Below are positions 7,417 to 16,709 of a stretch of 64,000 nucleotides of DNA, piece by piece. Position numbers and translations under genes: made by a program. This stretch comes from JAJRZX01 sp964472295 (GTDB taxonomy: Bacteria > Desulfobacterota > GWC2-55-46 > JADFVP01), in the NCBI GenBank assembly GCA_964472295.1, contig CAYYJQ010000004.1:1-64000 (forward strand). The letters are read 5' to 3'. The notes below the pieces were generated by a model. It was given only the letters and a program-made list of their open reading frames with translations. It did not search any database and had not been told where the DNA came from. The first letter of the stretch is position 1, and each line of letters opens with the position of its first letter.

Positions 7417-9162
7417 GTGAACATGGAAAATATCGAGATAGCCCGCCAGTTTGGTGAGATAGCCGATCTCCTTGAGATAAAGGGCGCAAACCCCTTCAGG
7501 ATACGTTCCTACAGGAACGCGGCCCTTGTAATAGAGGGGTATCCCGAGAGTTTCAAGAGGCTCGTCGAGAAAGGTCCCGAGGCCCTTAAAGGCATACCTG
7601 GCATAGGCGAGTCCATACGCGAGAAGATAATCGAGATGCTCGAGACAGGGCACTGCACCTTTCACGATAACCTCTTGAAGGAACTCCCTGAGGGTATCCT
7701 CGATATACTCAGGCTCAGCGGCGTTGGGCCGAAAAAGACCGCCGAGTTCTATAAACTTCTTGGCATTGGCTCTGTAGAGGAACTCCGAAAGGCCGCCCTT
7801 GAGGGCGCGCTCAGGGAACTACCGGGAATGGGCGAGAAATCAGAGGAAAAGATACTCCGCTCCATTGAGTCCTTCATGAAGATGGACGGGAGGCACAACT
7901 TGGGCCACGCCTGGTCCGAGGCCACGGCAATGGAGGACTATATCCGCTCCCGGCCCGGCGTCCTCAATGTCTCAGTCGCGGGAAGCCTCAGGCGCTGGAA
8001 AGAGTCCATCGGGGATATTGACATACTCGCCGCCTGCACCAATGCCTCGGCCCTCATGAAGGACTTTACAGCCCACCCCGAGGCCGTGGATGTCCTCATG
8101 CACGGGCCCACAAAGTCCACTATCGTCCTTCAGAGCGGCTTTCAAGTGGACCTCAGGGTAGTTGAAGAAGAGGCCTTTGGCTCTGCGCTTCAGTACTTCA
8201 CGGGGTCAAAGGCGCATAACATCACCATGCGCGAGCGGGCCCGGAAGATGGGCCTCAAAATTAACGAGTACGGCGTATTCGATAAAGATGAAAGACGAGT
8301 CGCCGGCGCCACGGAAGAAGGGGTCTACAGGGCAGTGGGCCTTCCTGTGATGATACCCGAGATAAGGGAGAATAGCGGCGAGTTCGAGGCCGCCGAGAAG
8401 GGGACCCTGCCGCCTGTACTTGAATTAAGGGATATCAAAGGCGACCTTCACTCTCACACAGTTGAGAGCGACGGCGGCGCCACCCTTGAGGAGATGGCCC
8501 ATGCGGCCATTGACCTTGGTTACGAGTACCTTGCCATAACCGACCACTCAAAGGCCCTTGGCGTGGCCCATGGCCTTGACTCAAGGCGCGTATCGCGCGA
8601 GATGGACGCCATAGACACCTTTAATGAGAAGATGCAGATGGCGGGAAAGAGGTTCAGGCTCCTCAAGGGCGCTGAGGTGGACATACTCGCCAACGGGACC
8701 CTCGACCACCCCGCTGAGATACTTTCCCGCATGGACTGCGTTGTTGGCTCCATACACTCGGGTTTTTCCATGAAGGAAGAAAAGATGACAACGCGCATAA
8801 TAAAGGCCATGAGTACGGGCCTCGTGGACATACTGGCACATCCCACTGGAAGACTAATCTCAACAAGACCGCCCTATGAGGTTGATATGGACGCCGTCAT
8901 GGAGACTGCGGCGGAGTTTAACGTCTGCCTTGAGCTCAACTCCTGCCCCGAACGCCTTGACCTCAAGGACTCGCACCTGAGGCTCGCCGCTGAGAGGGGA
9001 GTGCTTATTGCCGTCTCAACGGATGCTCACTCGACCCTTCAACTCCGTAACATGGTCTTCGGCCTGCACGCGGCAAGGCGTGGGTGGCTCTCGCCGAGTA
9101 ATATCATAAATACAATGGACCTTGCCGAGATCATGATGTTCTTAAGGGCCCGGAGGGGCTGA
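7417..9162 (+). CDS. polX: DNA polymerase/3'-5' exonuclease PolX (family X with PHP domain)
   Basis: A gap-filling repair polymerase. The 581-residue protein has helix-hairpin-helix motifs near the N-terminus (GIPGIGESIREKI, LSGVGPKKTAEF). The nucleotidyltransferase core follows (AGSLRRWKESIGDIDILA, with the metal-binding aspartates in DID). The C-terminal PHP domain has metal motifs GDLHSHTVESDGG, ITDHS, HPTGR and STDAHS. Length and order match bacterial PolX. The start is GTG 7417 or ATG 7423; neither has a strong Shine-Dalgarno, and the choice changes only two residues. Confidence 0.93.
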   Translation: MNMENIEIARQFGEIADLLEIKGANPFRIRSYRNAALVIEGYPESFKRLVEKGPEALKGIPGIGESIREKIIEMLETGHCTFHDNLLKELPEGILDILRLSGVGPKKTAEFYKLLGIGSVEELRKAALEGALRELPGMGEKSEEKILRSIESFMKMDGRHNLGHAWSEATAMEDYIRSRPGVLNVSVAGSLRRWKESIGDIDILAACTNASALMKDFTAHPEAVDVLMHGPTKSTIVLQSGFQVDLRVVEEEAFGSALQYFTGSKAHNITMRERARKMGLKINEYGVFDKDERRVAGATEEGVYRAVGLPVMIPEIRENSGEFEAAEKGTLPPVLELRDIKGDLHSHTVESDGGATLEEMAHAAIDLGYEYLAITDHSKALGVAHGLDSRRVSREMDAIDTFNEKMQMAGKRFRLLKGAEVDILANGTLDHPAEILSRMDCVVGSIHSGFSMKEEKMTTRIIKAMSTGLVDILAHPTGRLISTRPPYEVDMDAVMETAAEFNVCLELNSCPERLDLKDSHLRLAAERGVLIAVSTDAHSTLQLRNMVFGLHAARRGWLSPSNIINTMDLAEIMMFLRARRG

Positions 9163-9253
9163 AAGTGGGGGAGGGAAGAGGCGCGAGACCGCATGGGGCG
9201 ATGGCGGGCCTTTTCTCCTGCAGACTACTCAGGGAAGGCCAGGGACGGGTTTT

Positions 9254-10063
9254 CTATTTTGGCAAAACTATCTCTATATCACCGGCATGGGTCGCGCCGG
9301 GAGCGCCCCTGTAGGGAAGACTGCGCCCGGTCTTTCCGCCAAGCCCGGTCCTCTCGTTCAGAAAGCGGGTCACAACGATTACGCGTCTTGCGGCGAGGCC
9401 CCTGTCCTTTTCAAGCCCTTTGTCAGGACCAAGTACTTGAAAATCCTGGGCCTTTGCGACAGGGCAGACCTTTATGCGGGCTTCACGCGCCCCTAGATGC
9501 CCTCGGGCAGAACTTATCCTCTGGAGAATGGCCTTGCCCCCGGCAAGGAGCGTGGCGGTCTCGGGTTTGAAGAGGTGCCTGCCGCTGATAAAGATGCTAA
9601 GGGTCCCGTCTCCCTGCAGGACCCTCACCGAGCCCATTGCTATGTCGTCCTTCAGGACACTGTAAATCTCGGCGTAAACCTCCCTGTCTCTATCTTTCCC
9701 GGATACGTAAGCCCTCTTCCCGGCCTGAGCAGGCCTGAGCTCAGGCTGGGAGTCAAGTTTCTTTTTTAATCTATTGTTTTCGTTGATTTTCTTTTTTAAT
9801 GACATCTCAAGGGATGAGATAAGGTCACTGTTCCTTAACTCTCTTTCCACAAGAGACTCATTCCTTGAGCGGAGTTCGGTCACGTCTTTTTTAAGCGAGG
9901 CTATCTCCTTGAGATGGGCCTTGTTGGCCTTCTCGGTCTTGGCGGCCTCTGTCCTCGCCGCGTCGGCATCGGCAAGGGCCCTCTTGAGGGTAGAGGACCT
10001 CACGCAACCGCCGAATGTCAGGATAAGAAAGAGAAGTGCAAGGAGGGCAGGCACTCTTTTCAT
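9254..10063 (-). CDS. Lipoprotein with coiled coil and OmpA/MotB-like C-terminal domain
   Basis: A 269-residue protein with a lipoprotein signal peptide (MKRVPALLALLFLI, lipobox LTFGGC). A long charged coiled coil follows (about residues 30-115, rich in A/E/K/L), then an OmpA-like domain (LFKPETATLLAGGKAILQRI and LAARRVIVVTRFLNERTG, the usual helix before the last strand). Such proteins link the outer membrane to peptidoglycan. The canonical peptidoglycan-binding NxxLSxxRA stretch is only loosely kept (GLAARRV). ATG 10063 was chosen because it begins the signal peptide; the frame is open to 10132. Confidence 0.7.
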   Translation of the reverse strand: MKRVPALLALLFLILTFGGCVRSSTLKRALADADAARTEAAKTEKANKAHLKEIASLKKDVTELRSRNESLVERELRNSDLISSLEMSLKKKINENNRLKKKLDSQPELRPAQAGKRAYVSGKDRDREVYAEIYSVLKDDIAMGSVRVLQGDGTLSIFISGRHLFKPETATLLAGGKAILQRISSARGHLGAREARIKVCPVAKAQDFQVLGPDKGLEKDRGLAARRVIVVTRFLNERTGLGGKTGRSLPYRGAPGATHAGDIEIVLPK

Positions 10064-10233
10064 AAGAGAGCCCGTGGCCTTCTTATGGTTGCCCTCATGG
10101 GAACCAAATCTCCTGTCTTCGAGTTTATTCATGGATATTCAATCTATTAGATACTGCATGGGCTGTCAACGTATAAGTATGATGGCTAACAAGGCAGGAT
10201 TATCGGGGAGATGACCATGTTTTAAAAGACCTT

Positions 10234-11574
10234 TCAGTCTTTGGGTTCGTTTTTGCCGGTCTTGCCCGTCATAAGCGGCTCAACCTTTACCTTTACAATC
10301 CTGTTGGCCTCGACGTCCACTACGGTGAATCGCCGGCCCTTGTATACCACGAACTCGCCGCCGCGCGGTATCCTCTGAAGTTTTACAAGGAGAAAGCCCG
10401 CGAGTGTGTTGAACTCCTCTTCTTCCTCTTCGATAATAATGCCCTCGTCCTTTAGGTCTCCTATGGAAATAGTAGCGTCAAGTATCATGGTCCCGTCCTT
10501 GAGCCTCTCGACGAGCCCGCCCTTGCCAACGTCATACTCGTCCTCTATCTCCCCGACTATCTCCTCGAGTATGTCCTCGATGGTCACAAGGCCGTCAACG
10601 TCGCCGTGCTCATCGACTACTATGGCGATATGGACCTTTCTCCTCTGCATCTCACGGAGGAGTTTGCTGATGAGGATGGTGCTCGGCACGAAGTATGGCG
10701 GACGCATTATATCCTTTATTATTATGGGACCGCCCTTCTCGACGACGCGGAAGACATCTTTATTGAAGAGTATCCCCACAACCCTCTCCGTGCTTCCCCT
10801 GTAGACCGGGTACCTTGAAAAACCCGCGTCAGCCAGTATCTTGAGGACAGCCTCGGGAGGTGTATTAACGTCAATGGCGCTGAACTTTGGTTTTGTAACC
10901 ATTACTTCTTTTACAGTGGTATCGGCGAATTGGAATATTCCGTGAAGAAGCGCCGCTTCTGTCTCCTCGAAGACTCCCGTGGCGCGCCCTTCTTTTATGA
11001 AGTACTTTATCTCTTCCTCGGATATAAAGGTCCTCTCCTCGTCGCCGCTGACACCAAGGACCTTCAGGACCATACGCGTAGAGGCGGTGAGTATCCTTAC
11101 CAGCACGGATGTCAGACGCGTGAAGAAGTCAAGGGGCCGGGCTGAGAAGCAGGCCATCTTCTCGGCATAGCGGAGGGCAAGGGATTTTGGGACCAGTTCG
11201 CCGATGATGAGTGAGGCGTATGATATGACGACCACAACAACTGCAACGGAGATGAACTCGGCAGAGTGCCTTAGAAGCGAGAAGGGTATGGATCTGAGCA
11301 GAGGCTTGATGTACTCCACGGCCACTATGCCGCCGAGCACAGAGGCAACGGTAGTGACTATGGTGACGCCGACCTGCACGGTTGCGAGGAAACTCTCGGG
11401 ACGCTCCTTCATGCGCTTGACGCGCTTGGCGCTGGAGCGGCCTTCCTTGGCGAGCCTGTCTATCTCGGCGCGCTTGGACGAGATTATGGCTATCTCGGCG
11501 CCAGAGAAGAAACCGTTTAATATGATTAGAAACAGGATGATAACAGCCTGAAAAATAAAGCCTTCGGCTGACAC
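10234..11574 (-). CDS. CNNM/CorC-family membrane protein with CBS pair (hemolysin C-like)
   Basis: A 446-residue integral membrane protein. The N-terminal DUF21/CNNM transmembrane domain (residues about 1-190) contains ILNGFFSGAEIAIISSKRAEID. Two CBS domains follow (about 205-325, with VMVTKPKFSAIDV and DIMRPPYFVPSTILI), then a C-terminal CorC_HlyC domain (GDLKDEGIIIEEEEEEFNTLAGFLL). Relatives mediate Mg2+/Co2+ efflux or resistance; 'hemolysin' is a historical label. Start is GTG with GGAG five bases upstream. Confidence 0.88.
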   Translation of the reverse strand: MSAEGFIFQAVIILFLIILNGFFSGAEIAIISSKRAEIDRLAKEGRSSAKRVKRMKERPESFLATVQVGVTIVTTVASVLGGIVAVEYIKPLLRSIPFSLLRHSAEFISVAVVVVVISYASLIIGELVPKSLALRYAEKMACFSARPLDFFTRLTSVLVRILTASTRMVLKVLGVSGDEERTFISEEEIKYFIKEGRATGVFEETEAALLHGIFQFADTTVKEVMVTKPKFSAIDVNTPPEAVLKILADAGFSRYPVYRGSTERVVGILFNKDVFRVVEKGGPIIIKDIMRPPYFVPSTILISKLLREMQRRKVHIAIVVDEHGDVDGLVTIEDILEEIVGEIEDEYDVGKGGLVERLKDGTMILDATISIGDLKDEGIIIEEEEEEFNTLAGFLLVKLQRIPRGGEFVVYKGRRFTVVDVEANRIVKVKVEPLMTGKTGKNEPKD

Positions 11575-11699
11575 CGATACTCCTTTTTAAGAGTTTACAT
11601 GGCCGCAAACTGCGTTAGCGCCGCAACGAACCTCAGGAAGGCGGATTAAGAGCGCCCTTTTTTATATTATAGCACAACTTGGTTCCAAAAATCGCGTCT

Positions 11700-12971
11700 T
11701 CAGCGGGAAAAGACCTCTTTGCCGGCGAACCTCGCCGAACTCCCAAGTTCGTCTTCAATCCTCAGAAGCTGGTTGTACTTGGCCGTGCGCTCTGTCCTTG
11801 AGCACGAGCCCGTCTTTATCTGCCCCGCGTTCGTGGCCACGGCTATGTCGGCTATTGTGGTGTCCTCTGTCTCGCCGCTACGGTGCGATATTACAGAGGT
11901 ATAACCGGCGCGTGTGGCCATGTTAACGGCGTCAAGCGTCTCGGAGAGGCTCCCTATCTGGTTGACCTTTATGAGTATGGAGTTGGCCACGCCCTCACGT
12001 ATGCCCCGGGCAAGGCGTGTGGGGTTAGTGACGAATATATCGTCGCCAACAAGTTGGACCTTTTTCCCGAGCCTCTTTGTAAGTTCTTTCCAGCCCTTCC
12101 AGTCCTGCTCGTCAAGGCCGTCCTCAATGGATACAACGGGGTATTTTGATACGAGCCCCTCGAGGTAATCAACAACCTCATTGCTTGTGAGCTTCTTTCC
12201 TTCCATCTCGTACTTGCCACGCGAATAGAACTCGCTGGCCGCGGAGTCGATGGCGATAAATACGTCTGTTCCGGCCCTGTAACCAGCGCCCTCGATGGCG
12301 CTTATGATGAGGTCAAGGGCCTGGCTGTTAGACTCAAGCATGGGCGCGAAGCCTCCCTCGTCGCCAACGGAGATGGAGAGGCCCTTTTGCTTGAGTATGC
12401 CCTTTAACTCGTGGAATATCTCTACGCCAGCCCTGAGGGCGTCTCTAAAAGACCGGAACCCCGCGGGCGCGATCATGAATTCCTGAATATCAAGGTTGTT
12501 GTCCGCGTGTGCCCCGCCGTTGATGATGTTCATCATGGGCACGGGGAGGACCCTTGCCGAGGTGCCGCCAATGTACCTGTAAAGGGGCTGAAGCGTGGCG
12601 CTTCCAGCGGCGCGCGCCGTGGCGAGAGAGACGGCGAGTATGGCGTTGGCCCCGAGCCTGCGCTTGTTCTTCGTGCCGTCAAGGTCAATGAGGATGGAGT
12701 CGACAAGGCACTGGTCAAGGGCGTCCACGCCATCAAGGGCCTTTGCTATTACGGTGTTCACGGCCTTTACAGCCTTCTGCACGCCCTTGCCGTGAAACCT
12801 CTTCTTGTTCCCGTCGCGAAGCTCCACTGCCTCGAACCTGCCAGTCGAGGCCCCTGAAGGCACTATTGCACGGCCCTTGAAGCCGCCTGAGAGAAGGACC
12901 TCGGCCTCTACCGTGGGGTTGCCTCGTGAATCAAGTACTTCTCTTGCGTTTATCTCTACTATGCCTGTCAT
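11700..12971 (-). CDS. eno: Enolase
   Basis: Interconverts 2-phosphoglycerate and phosphoenolpyruvate in glycolysis. The 423-residue protein starts with the typical IVEINAREVLDSRGNPTVE. It carries the SVGDEGGFAP loop, the metal ligands in VSIEDGLDE and LVGDDIFVTN, and the ISHRSGETEDTTIADIAVA signature. A strong AAGGAGGG precedes the ATG. It is transcribed alone from a good promoter at 13056-13083. Confidence 0.97.
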   Translation of the reverse strand: MTGIVEINAREVLDSRGNPTVEAEVLLSGGFKGRAIVPSGASTGRFEAVELRDGNKKRFHGKGVQKAVKAVNTVIAKALDGVDALDQCLVDSILIDLDGTKNKRRLGANAILAVSLATARAAGSATLQPLYRYIGGTSARVLPVPMMNIINGGAHADNNLDIQEFMIAPAGFRSFRDALRAGVEIFHELKGILKQKGLSISVGDEGGFAPMLESNSQALDLIISAIEGAGYRAGTDVFIAIDSAASEFYSRGKYEMEGKKLTSNEVVDYLEGLVSKYPVVSIEDGLDEQDWKGWKELTKRLGKKVQLVGDDIFVTNPTRLARGIREGVANSILIKVNQIGSLSETLDAVNMATRAGYTSVISHRSGETEDTTIADIAVATNAGQIKTGSCSRTERTAKYNQLLRIEDELGSSARFAGKEVFSR

Positions 12972-13055
12972 ACGCCCTCCTTTATACCAGGGACAAAGAG
13001 TCTCCCCGAAAATTGTCTTGGTCTCCTTACACGCACATTCATAATGAGAAATTTT

Positions 13056-13083
13056 ATTATACGTTCAGCATGGGAAAATGCAA
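13056..13083 (-). promoter_or_regulatory. Sigma-70-type promoter of eno
   Basis: On the minus strand TTGCAT (13078-13083) is followed 16 bp later by a consensus TATAAT (13056-13061). The predicted start near 13049 gives a leader of about 78 nt. Confidence 0.65.
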
Positions 13084-13223
13084 GTAAATATGCTGAAAAA
13101 CAGGCGCCATGGAGGGGCTTGACACAAGTATATTAGATTAATCACCTCTCCCGTGAAAACCCTTATCAATGATTTGGCCCCTCAACGCTCCTTGAAGCCT
13201 GCCCCGCCTTATGATAAAAAGGG

Positions 13224-13253
13224 TTTACACTTAAGCGCCTTAACGTGTATATA
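13224..13253 (+). promoter_or_regulatory. Candidate sigma-70 promoter of sthA
   Basis: TTTACA (13224-13229) and TATATA (13248-13253) are 18 bp apart, about 75 nt before the sthA ATG. The match is moderate. Confidence 0.4.
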
Positions 13254-13329
13254 GTATGAGACCATGGCGCGAGGCCGTGGGGTCTGCCTGGCCGAGGTCT
13301 TTACACCCTTTTAATTCAGGACCCGCGCA

Positions 13330-14721
13330 ATGAGAGAATTCGATGTAATAGTCATAGGCTCGGGCCCAGGGGGCGAGAAGGCCGCCATACAGGGCGCCAA
13401 ACTTGGCAAGCGCGTGGCCCTTATCGAGCGCGAGCCCTTCATTGGAGGCGCGGGCATACACACTGGCACCATACCGAGCAAGACCCTCCGGGAAACCGCC
13501 GTCTTTCTCGCGGGGTTCAGGCAGAGGGCGGTCTTTGGTTTTCAGTACTCGCTTAACAGAGACCTTACCCTCGGCGAGCTCATGTACCGTAAGACCGACG
13601 TAATACGCCGGCAGATGGATGTGACCCTTGACCAACTCGGCAGGAACAACGTTGAGATAATCTACGGTGAGGGGGCCTTTCTTGACAACAGGACCATTTC
13701 CGTAAGGTCCGTTAAGGACGGGACGAGCGAGAGGCTTCGCGCCGGGGTCATAGTGATAGCCACGGGCACACGGCCCGCGAGGCCGGAGAACATACCCTTT
13801 GAGAGCGAGCATATCCATGACACGGACTCAATCCTCGGGCTTCAGGGACTTCCCGAGAGCCTCGCCATCATAGGCGGCGGGGTAATCGGCTGTGAGTACG
13901 CCTGCATATTCGCGGCCCTTGGCGTAAAGGTCACGCTCGTTGAGAAGAGACCGCGCATACTGAGGTTTGCCGACGAGGAGATAACAACAAGCCTTACGTA
14001 CTGGATGCGGCACTCCGGCGTTACCATGGAGATGGAGGAAGAACTTGTAAATATCGAGGTCAATGAGAAAGGCAGAGTGGCTACAAGGCTTAAGAGCGGC
14101 AAACTCATCCTCACAGACCAGCTCCTCTATACAATGGGGAGGGTGGGCAACACCGACGCCCTTGACCTTGAGAATATTGAGCTCAAGGCAGGGCCAAAGG
14201 GCCTTCTGGATGTGAACCCTTTTTTTCAGACGGCCCGGCCAAATATCTACGCCGTGGGAGATGTAATCGGTTTTCCGTCCCTTGCGGCAACGTCACGCGA
14301 ACAGGGCCGGCGCGCTGTATGCCATGCCTTCGAGCGCGAGGGAGAGACCTGCGAGATGACGGGCTTCATGCCCTTTGGCATATACACCATTCCGGAAATT
14401 TCCATGGTGGGTGCCACGGAAGAGGAACTGGAAAAAGACCATATACCCTATGAGACAGGGAGGGCATACTTCGAGGAGGTGGCAAGGGGACAGATAACCG
14501 GAGACCTGCACGGCATGGTGAAACTCCTCTTCCAGAGAGACACGCACAGGCTCCTTGGCGCGCATATCCTTGGCGAAAAGGCCTCGGAACTCATACACAC
14601 GGCACAGGCCGTTATGAACTACGGCGGCACGGTGGACTACTTCAAGGATACGGTATTCAACTATCCCACCCTATCGGACGCATACAAAGCCGCGGCAATG
14701 AACGGGCTTAATAAATTATGA
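13330..14721 (+). CDS. sthA: Soluble pyridine nucleotide transhydrogenase (Si-specific)
   Basis: A flavoprotein that moves reducing equivalents between NADPH and NAD+. The 463-residue protein has an N-terminal FAD-binding GSGPGGEKAA motif, a central NAD(P)-binding GGGVIGCEYA motif and the dimerisation domain of the disulfide-reductase fold. Like SthA, it lacks the redox CxxxxC pair: the segment reads GAGIHTGTIPSK instead of GGTCxNxGCIPSK. That excludes dihydrolipoyl dehydrogenase, glutathione reductase and mercuric reductase. Its stop is 28 bases before wrbA, so the two likely form a redox operon. Confidence 0.87.
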   Translation: MREFDVIVIGSGPGGEKAAIQGAKLGKRVALIEREPFIGGAGIHTGTIPSKTLRETAVFLAGFRQRAVFGFQYSLNRDLTLGELMYRKTDVIRRQMDVTLDQLGRNNVEIIYGEGAFLDNRTISVRSVKDGTSERLRAGVIVIATGTRPARPENIPFESEHIHDTDSILGLQGLPESLAIIGGGVIGCEYACIFAALGVKVTLVEKRPRILRFADEEITTSLTYWMRHSGVTMEMEEELVNIEVNEKGRVATRLKSGKLILTDQLLYTMGRVGNTDALDLENIELKAGPKGLLDVNPFFQTARPNIYAVGDVIGFPSLAATSREQGRRAVCHAFEREGETCEMTGFMPFGIYTIPEISMVGATEEELEKDHIPYETGRAYFEEVARGQITGDLHGMVKLLFQRDTHRLLGAHILGEKASELIHTAQAVMNYGGTVDYFKDTVFNYPTLSDAYKAAAMNGLNKL

Positions 14722-14749
14722 TAATTTCTATCAAGGGAGGACTCTTTCA

Positions 14750-15382
14750 ATGAAACTTAACATCATTTTCTACAGCCTCTATGGCCATGTATACCAGATG
14801 GCCGAGGCCATGGCCGAGGGCGCAAGACACATAGAAGACGCCAGGGTCAAACTCTTCCAGGTCCCTGAAACACTGCCCGAAGAAGTGCTCGAAAAGATGA
14901 ACGCAATCGAGGCCAAGAAGGCCTTTGCAGGAATCCCCACGGCAAAGGTAGAGAACCTTGCCGAGGCCGACGCCGTTATCTTCGGCACACCCACAAGGTT
15001 TGGGAATATGTGCGCTCAGATGCGCTCCTTCCTCGACTCTACTGGCCAGCTCTGGCTCCAGGGAGGACTCGTCGGCAAGGTGGGAAGCGTATTCGTCTCC
15101 ACTGCCACACAACACGGCGGACAGGAGTCCACTATACTCAGTTTCCATACAACGCTCCTGCACCACGGCATGATAATCGTTGGGCTTCCCTATACGGAAA
15201 AACGCCAGATGACGCTTGAGGAAATTACAGGAGGCTCTCCTTACGGGGTCACCACCATAGCCGCGCCAGACGGCTCGCGTATGCCCAGCAAGAACGAACT
15301 CGAGATGGCACGCTTCCAGGGAATGCATGTGGCGAAAATTACAAAACGCCTCTTTGACACCAGGGAAGGAGAAGAGGAGTAA
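14750..15382 (+). CDS. wrbA: NAD(P)H:quinone oxidoreductase WrbA (flavodoxin-like)
   Basis: A cytoplasmic FMN enzyme that reduces quinones by two electrons and so limits radical formation. The 210-residue sequence follows WrbA closely: FYSLYGHVYQMA (FMN phosphate loop), FGTPTRFGNM, the GGQESTILSFHTTLLHHGM block and GGSPYGVTTIA. A strong AAGGGAGG site precedes its ATG. It follows sthA and is followed by repeats, so it is probably the last gene of the transcript. Confidence 0.92.
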   Translation: MKLNIIFYSLYGHVYQMAEAMAEGARHIEDARVKLFQVPETLPEEVLEKMNAIEAKKAFAGIPTAKVENLAEADAVIFGTPTRFGNMCAQMRSFLDSTGQLWLQGGLVGKVGSVFVSTATQHGGQESTILSFHTTLLHHGMIIVGLPYTEKRQMTLEEITGGSPYGVTTIAAPDGSRMPSKNELEMARFQGMHVAKITKRLFDTREGEEE

Positions 15383-15404
15383 AGAGAGAAAAAAGGGAGA
15401 GAGA

Positions 15405-15500
15405 GGCGGGCCTTGCCCGACAAGTTTAGTAGGGTGGGCACTGCCCACCAAAGATAAAGATAAGTTGCTTTGTTGGATAGAGCGCAAGCGAAACCCAACA
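15405..15500. repeat. Cluster of three different palindromic repeats between wrbA and msrP
   Basis: In order: a degenerate GGCGGGC palindrome (15405-15420), a GTAGGGTGGGC...GCCCACC palindrome (15429-15453), and a member of a third family reading TGTTGGATAGAGC then AAGCGAAACCCAACA (15471-15500). The third family also occurs at 16528-16561, 26377-26410 and 45152-45183. The convergent genes wrbA and msrP flank it. Confidence 0.8.
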
Positions 15501-15506
15501 AATCGA

Positions 15507-16490
15507 CTACCTATAGAGCCCGGCCACGAACTCGCCGTAGCCGTTGTACTTGAGGGTCTTTCTTCTTTTGTTCGTGCCGAGCATCCTTTCTTCTGCCTGG
15601 CTCCACCGTGGGTGGGGCACAGCGGGGTCCACATTCGAGGTGAAGCCGTACTCATCCGGGGCCATGGTGTTCCAGAAGGTGGCGGGCCGTTTTGAAGTAA
15701 ACTCAATGCTCACGATTGCCTTTATGCTCTTGAAGCCATACTTCCATGGCGTAATAAGGCGAATGGGCGCCCCGTGCTGGGCGGGGAGTTCGTGGCCGTA
15801 TATGCCCGTGGCCATGAGGGTTAGGTCGTTCATGGCCTCGGCCATGGTAAGGCCCTCTGTATAGGGCCAAGGCTGCCAGAACCTTATCCTCTGCCCGCGA
15901 AATACCTTTTTATCGTAGAGCGTCCTGAACAGGACATACCTCGCGCTACTCTCTGGCTCAACCATGCCTATGAGGTCCTTGAGTGGAAAACCCGTCCATG
16001 GAACGGCCATTGCCCAGGCCTCGACGCAGCGGAAGCGGTACAGGCGCTCCTCAAGGCCAAACCTTCTGATGAGTTTCTCCACATCATATACGCCGGGCCT
16101 CTTTACAAGGCCCTTTATCTCCACTGTCCAGGGCCTGCTCCTGAAGCCTTCCACATACCTGTATACGTTCTTTCTTGTGGAGAACTCGTAGTAATTATTG
16201 TAACGGGCCGCGACTTTTTCATCAGTAAGGGGGCGGTCGAGGGTGAAGCCAGGGTTCTGGATTGCCGGGTAGGTGTGGCCTTTTTTTTCTCTCATGCCAG
16301 AGCCCTCATGAAATAGGGACGTTGCAAGGGCCTCTGGGAGGTTAAGGAGAGCATCCATGCCATAGAGGGCCACGCCCGCGGTAAGGCCAAGGCGCGCGGC
16401 GTCTTTTAGGAATCTTCTCCTTGATAGATAGATTCCCTCTGGTGTGGCTTCCTTGAGGAAGTCCCATGGTTTTTTTATCTTTATGAACAC
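15507..16490 (-). CDS. msrP: Protein-methionine-sulfoxide reductase catalytic subunit MsrP (YedY-like molybdoenzyme)
   Basis: A periplasmic molybdopterin enzyme that repairs oxidised methionines in envelope proteins. The 327-residue protein has a twin-arginine signal (SRRRFLK, residues 23-29, then a hydrophobic stretch). The sulfite-oxidase-fold domain has the molybdenum-ligand cysteine at residue 155 in RCVEAWAMAVPWTGFPL, a stretch nearly identical to E. coli MsrP. The frame is open to 16589, but its first 33 codons are read from an intergenic repeat. GTG 16490 has a GGAGG site 8-9 nt upstream, so I start there. The heme partner MsrQ is not adjacent. Confidence 0.9.
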   Translation of the reverse strand: MFIKIKKPWDFLKEATPEGIYLSRRRFLKDAARLGLTAGVALYGMDALLNLPEALATSLFHEGSGMREKKGHTYPAIQNPGFTLDRPLTDEKVAARYNNYYEFSTRKNVYRYVEGFRSRPWTVEIKGLVKRPGVYDVEKLIRRFGLEERLYRFRCVEAWAMAVPWTGFPLKDLIGMVEPESSARYVLFRTLYDKKVFRGQRIRFWQPWPYTEGLTMAEAMNDLTLMATGIYGHELPAQHGAPIRLITPWKYGFKSIKAIVSIEFTSKRPATFWNTMAPDEYGFTSNVDPAVPHPRWSQAEERMLGTNKRRKTLKYNGYGEFVAGLYR

Positions 16491-16527
16491 AAGCAGGCCC
16501 TCCTGTGTCCCTATTTTATTATTGGTA

Positions 16528-16628
16528 TTTGTTGGGTTTCGCTTTGCTCTACCCCACCTACGAAGTTTTACCAATGGCACTAAGGCCATTGGTAAAGGAA
16601 GTCTTTTTTTTGGCGGGCAGTGCCCGCC
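16528..16628. repeat. Cluster of three palindromic repeats between msrP and glgB
   Basis: Contains a copy of the GTTGGGTTTCGC...GCTCTACCCCACC family (16528-16561). Next is a 12-bp-stem palindrome TTTACCAATGGC/GCCATTGGTAAA (16567-16596), related to the second hairpin of the 65-nt element. Last is a GGCGGGC-AGT-GCCCGCC palindrome (16612-16628). The rest of this 219-base gap is T-rich, with no gene. Confidence 0.8.
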
Positions 16629-16709
16629 CTATCCCCCTTTCATTCTCTTTTTTCCTCCTTTTTGGCGGCCACAACCCACCTTGACCCCTTTTTCCCTTTG
16701 CCCTTCGTC

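Larger units (their letters stand above)
12972..13329. other. Intergenic promoter region between divergent eno and sthA
   Basis: This 358-base gap contains the two divergent promoters listed separately (13056-13083 for eno, 13224-13253 for sthA). It has no repeats and no plausible coding frame. A TTGACA at 13119-13124 has no matching -10 at the right spacing. Confidence 0.6.

Noticed and set aside
13119..13145. TTGACA as a promoter between eno and sthA
   Set aside because: No -10 at 15-19 bp; better promoters exist on both strands.
16491..16589. Thirty-three-codon extension of MsrP
   Set aside because: It is translated from a GTTGGGT-type repeat; GTG 16490 has a strong ribosome site and a proper twin-arginine signal follows.
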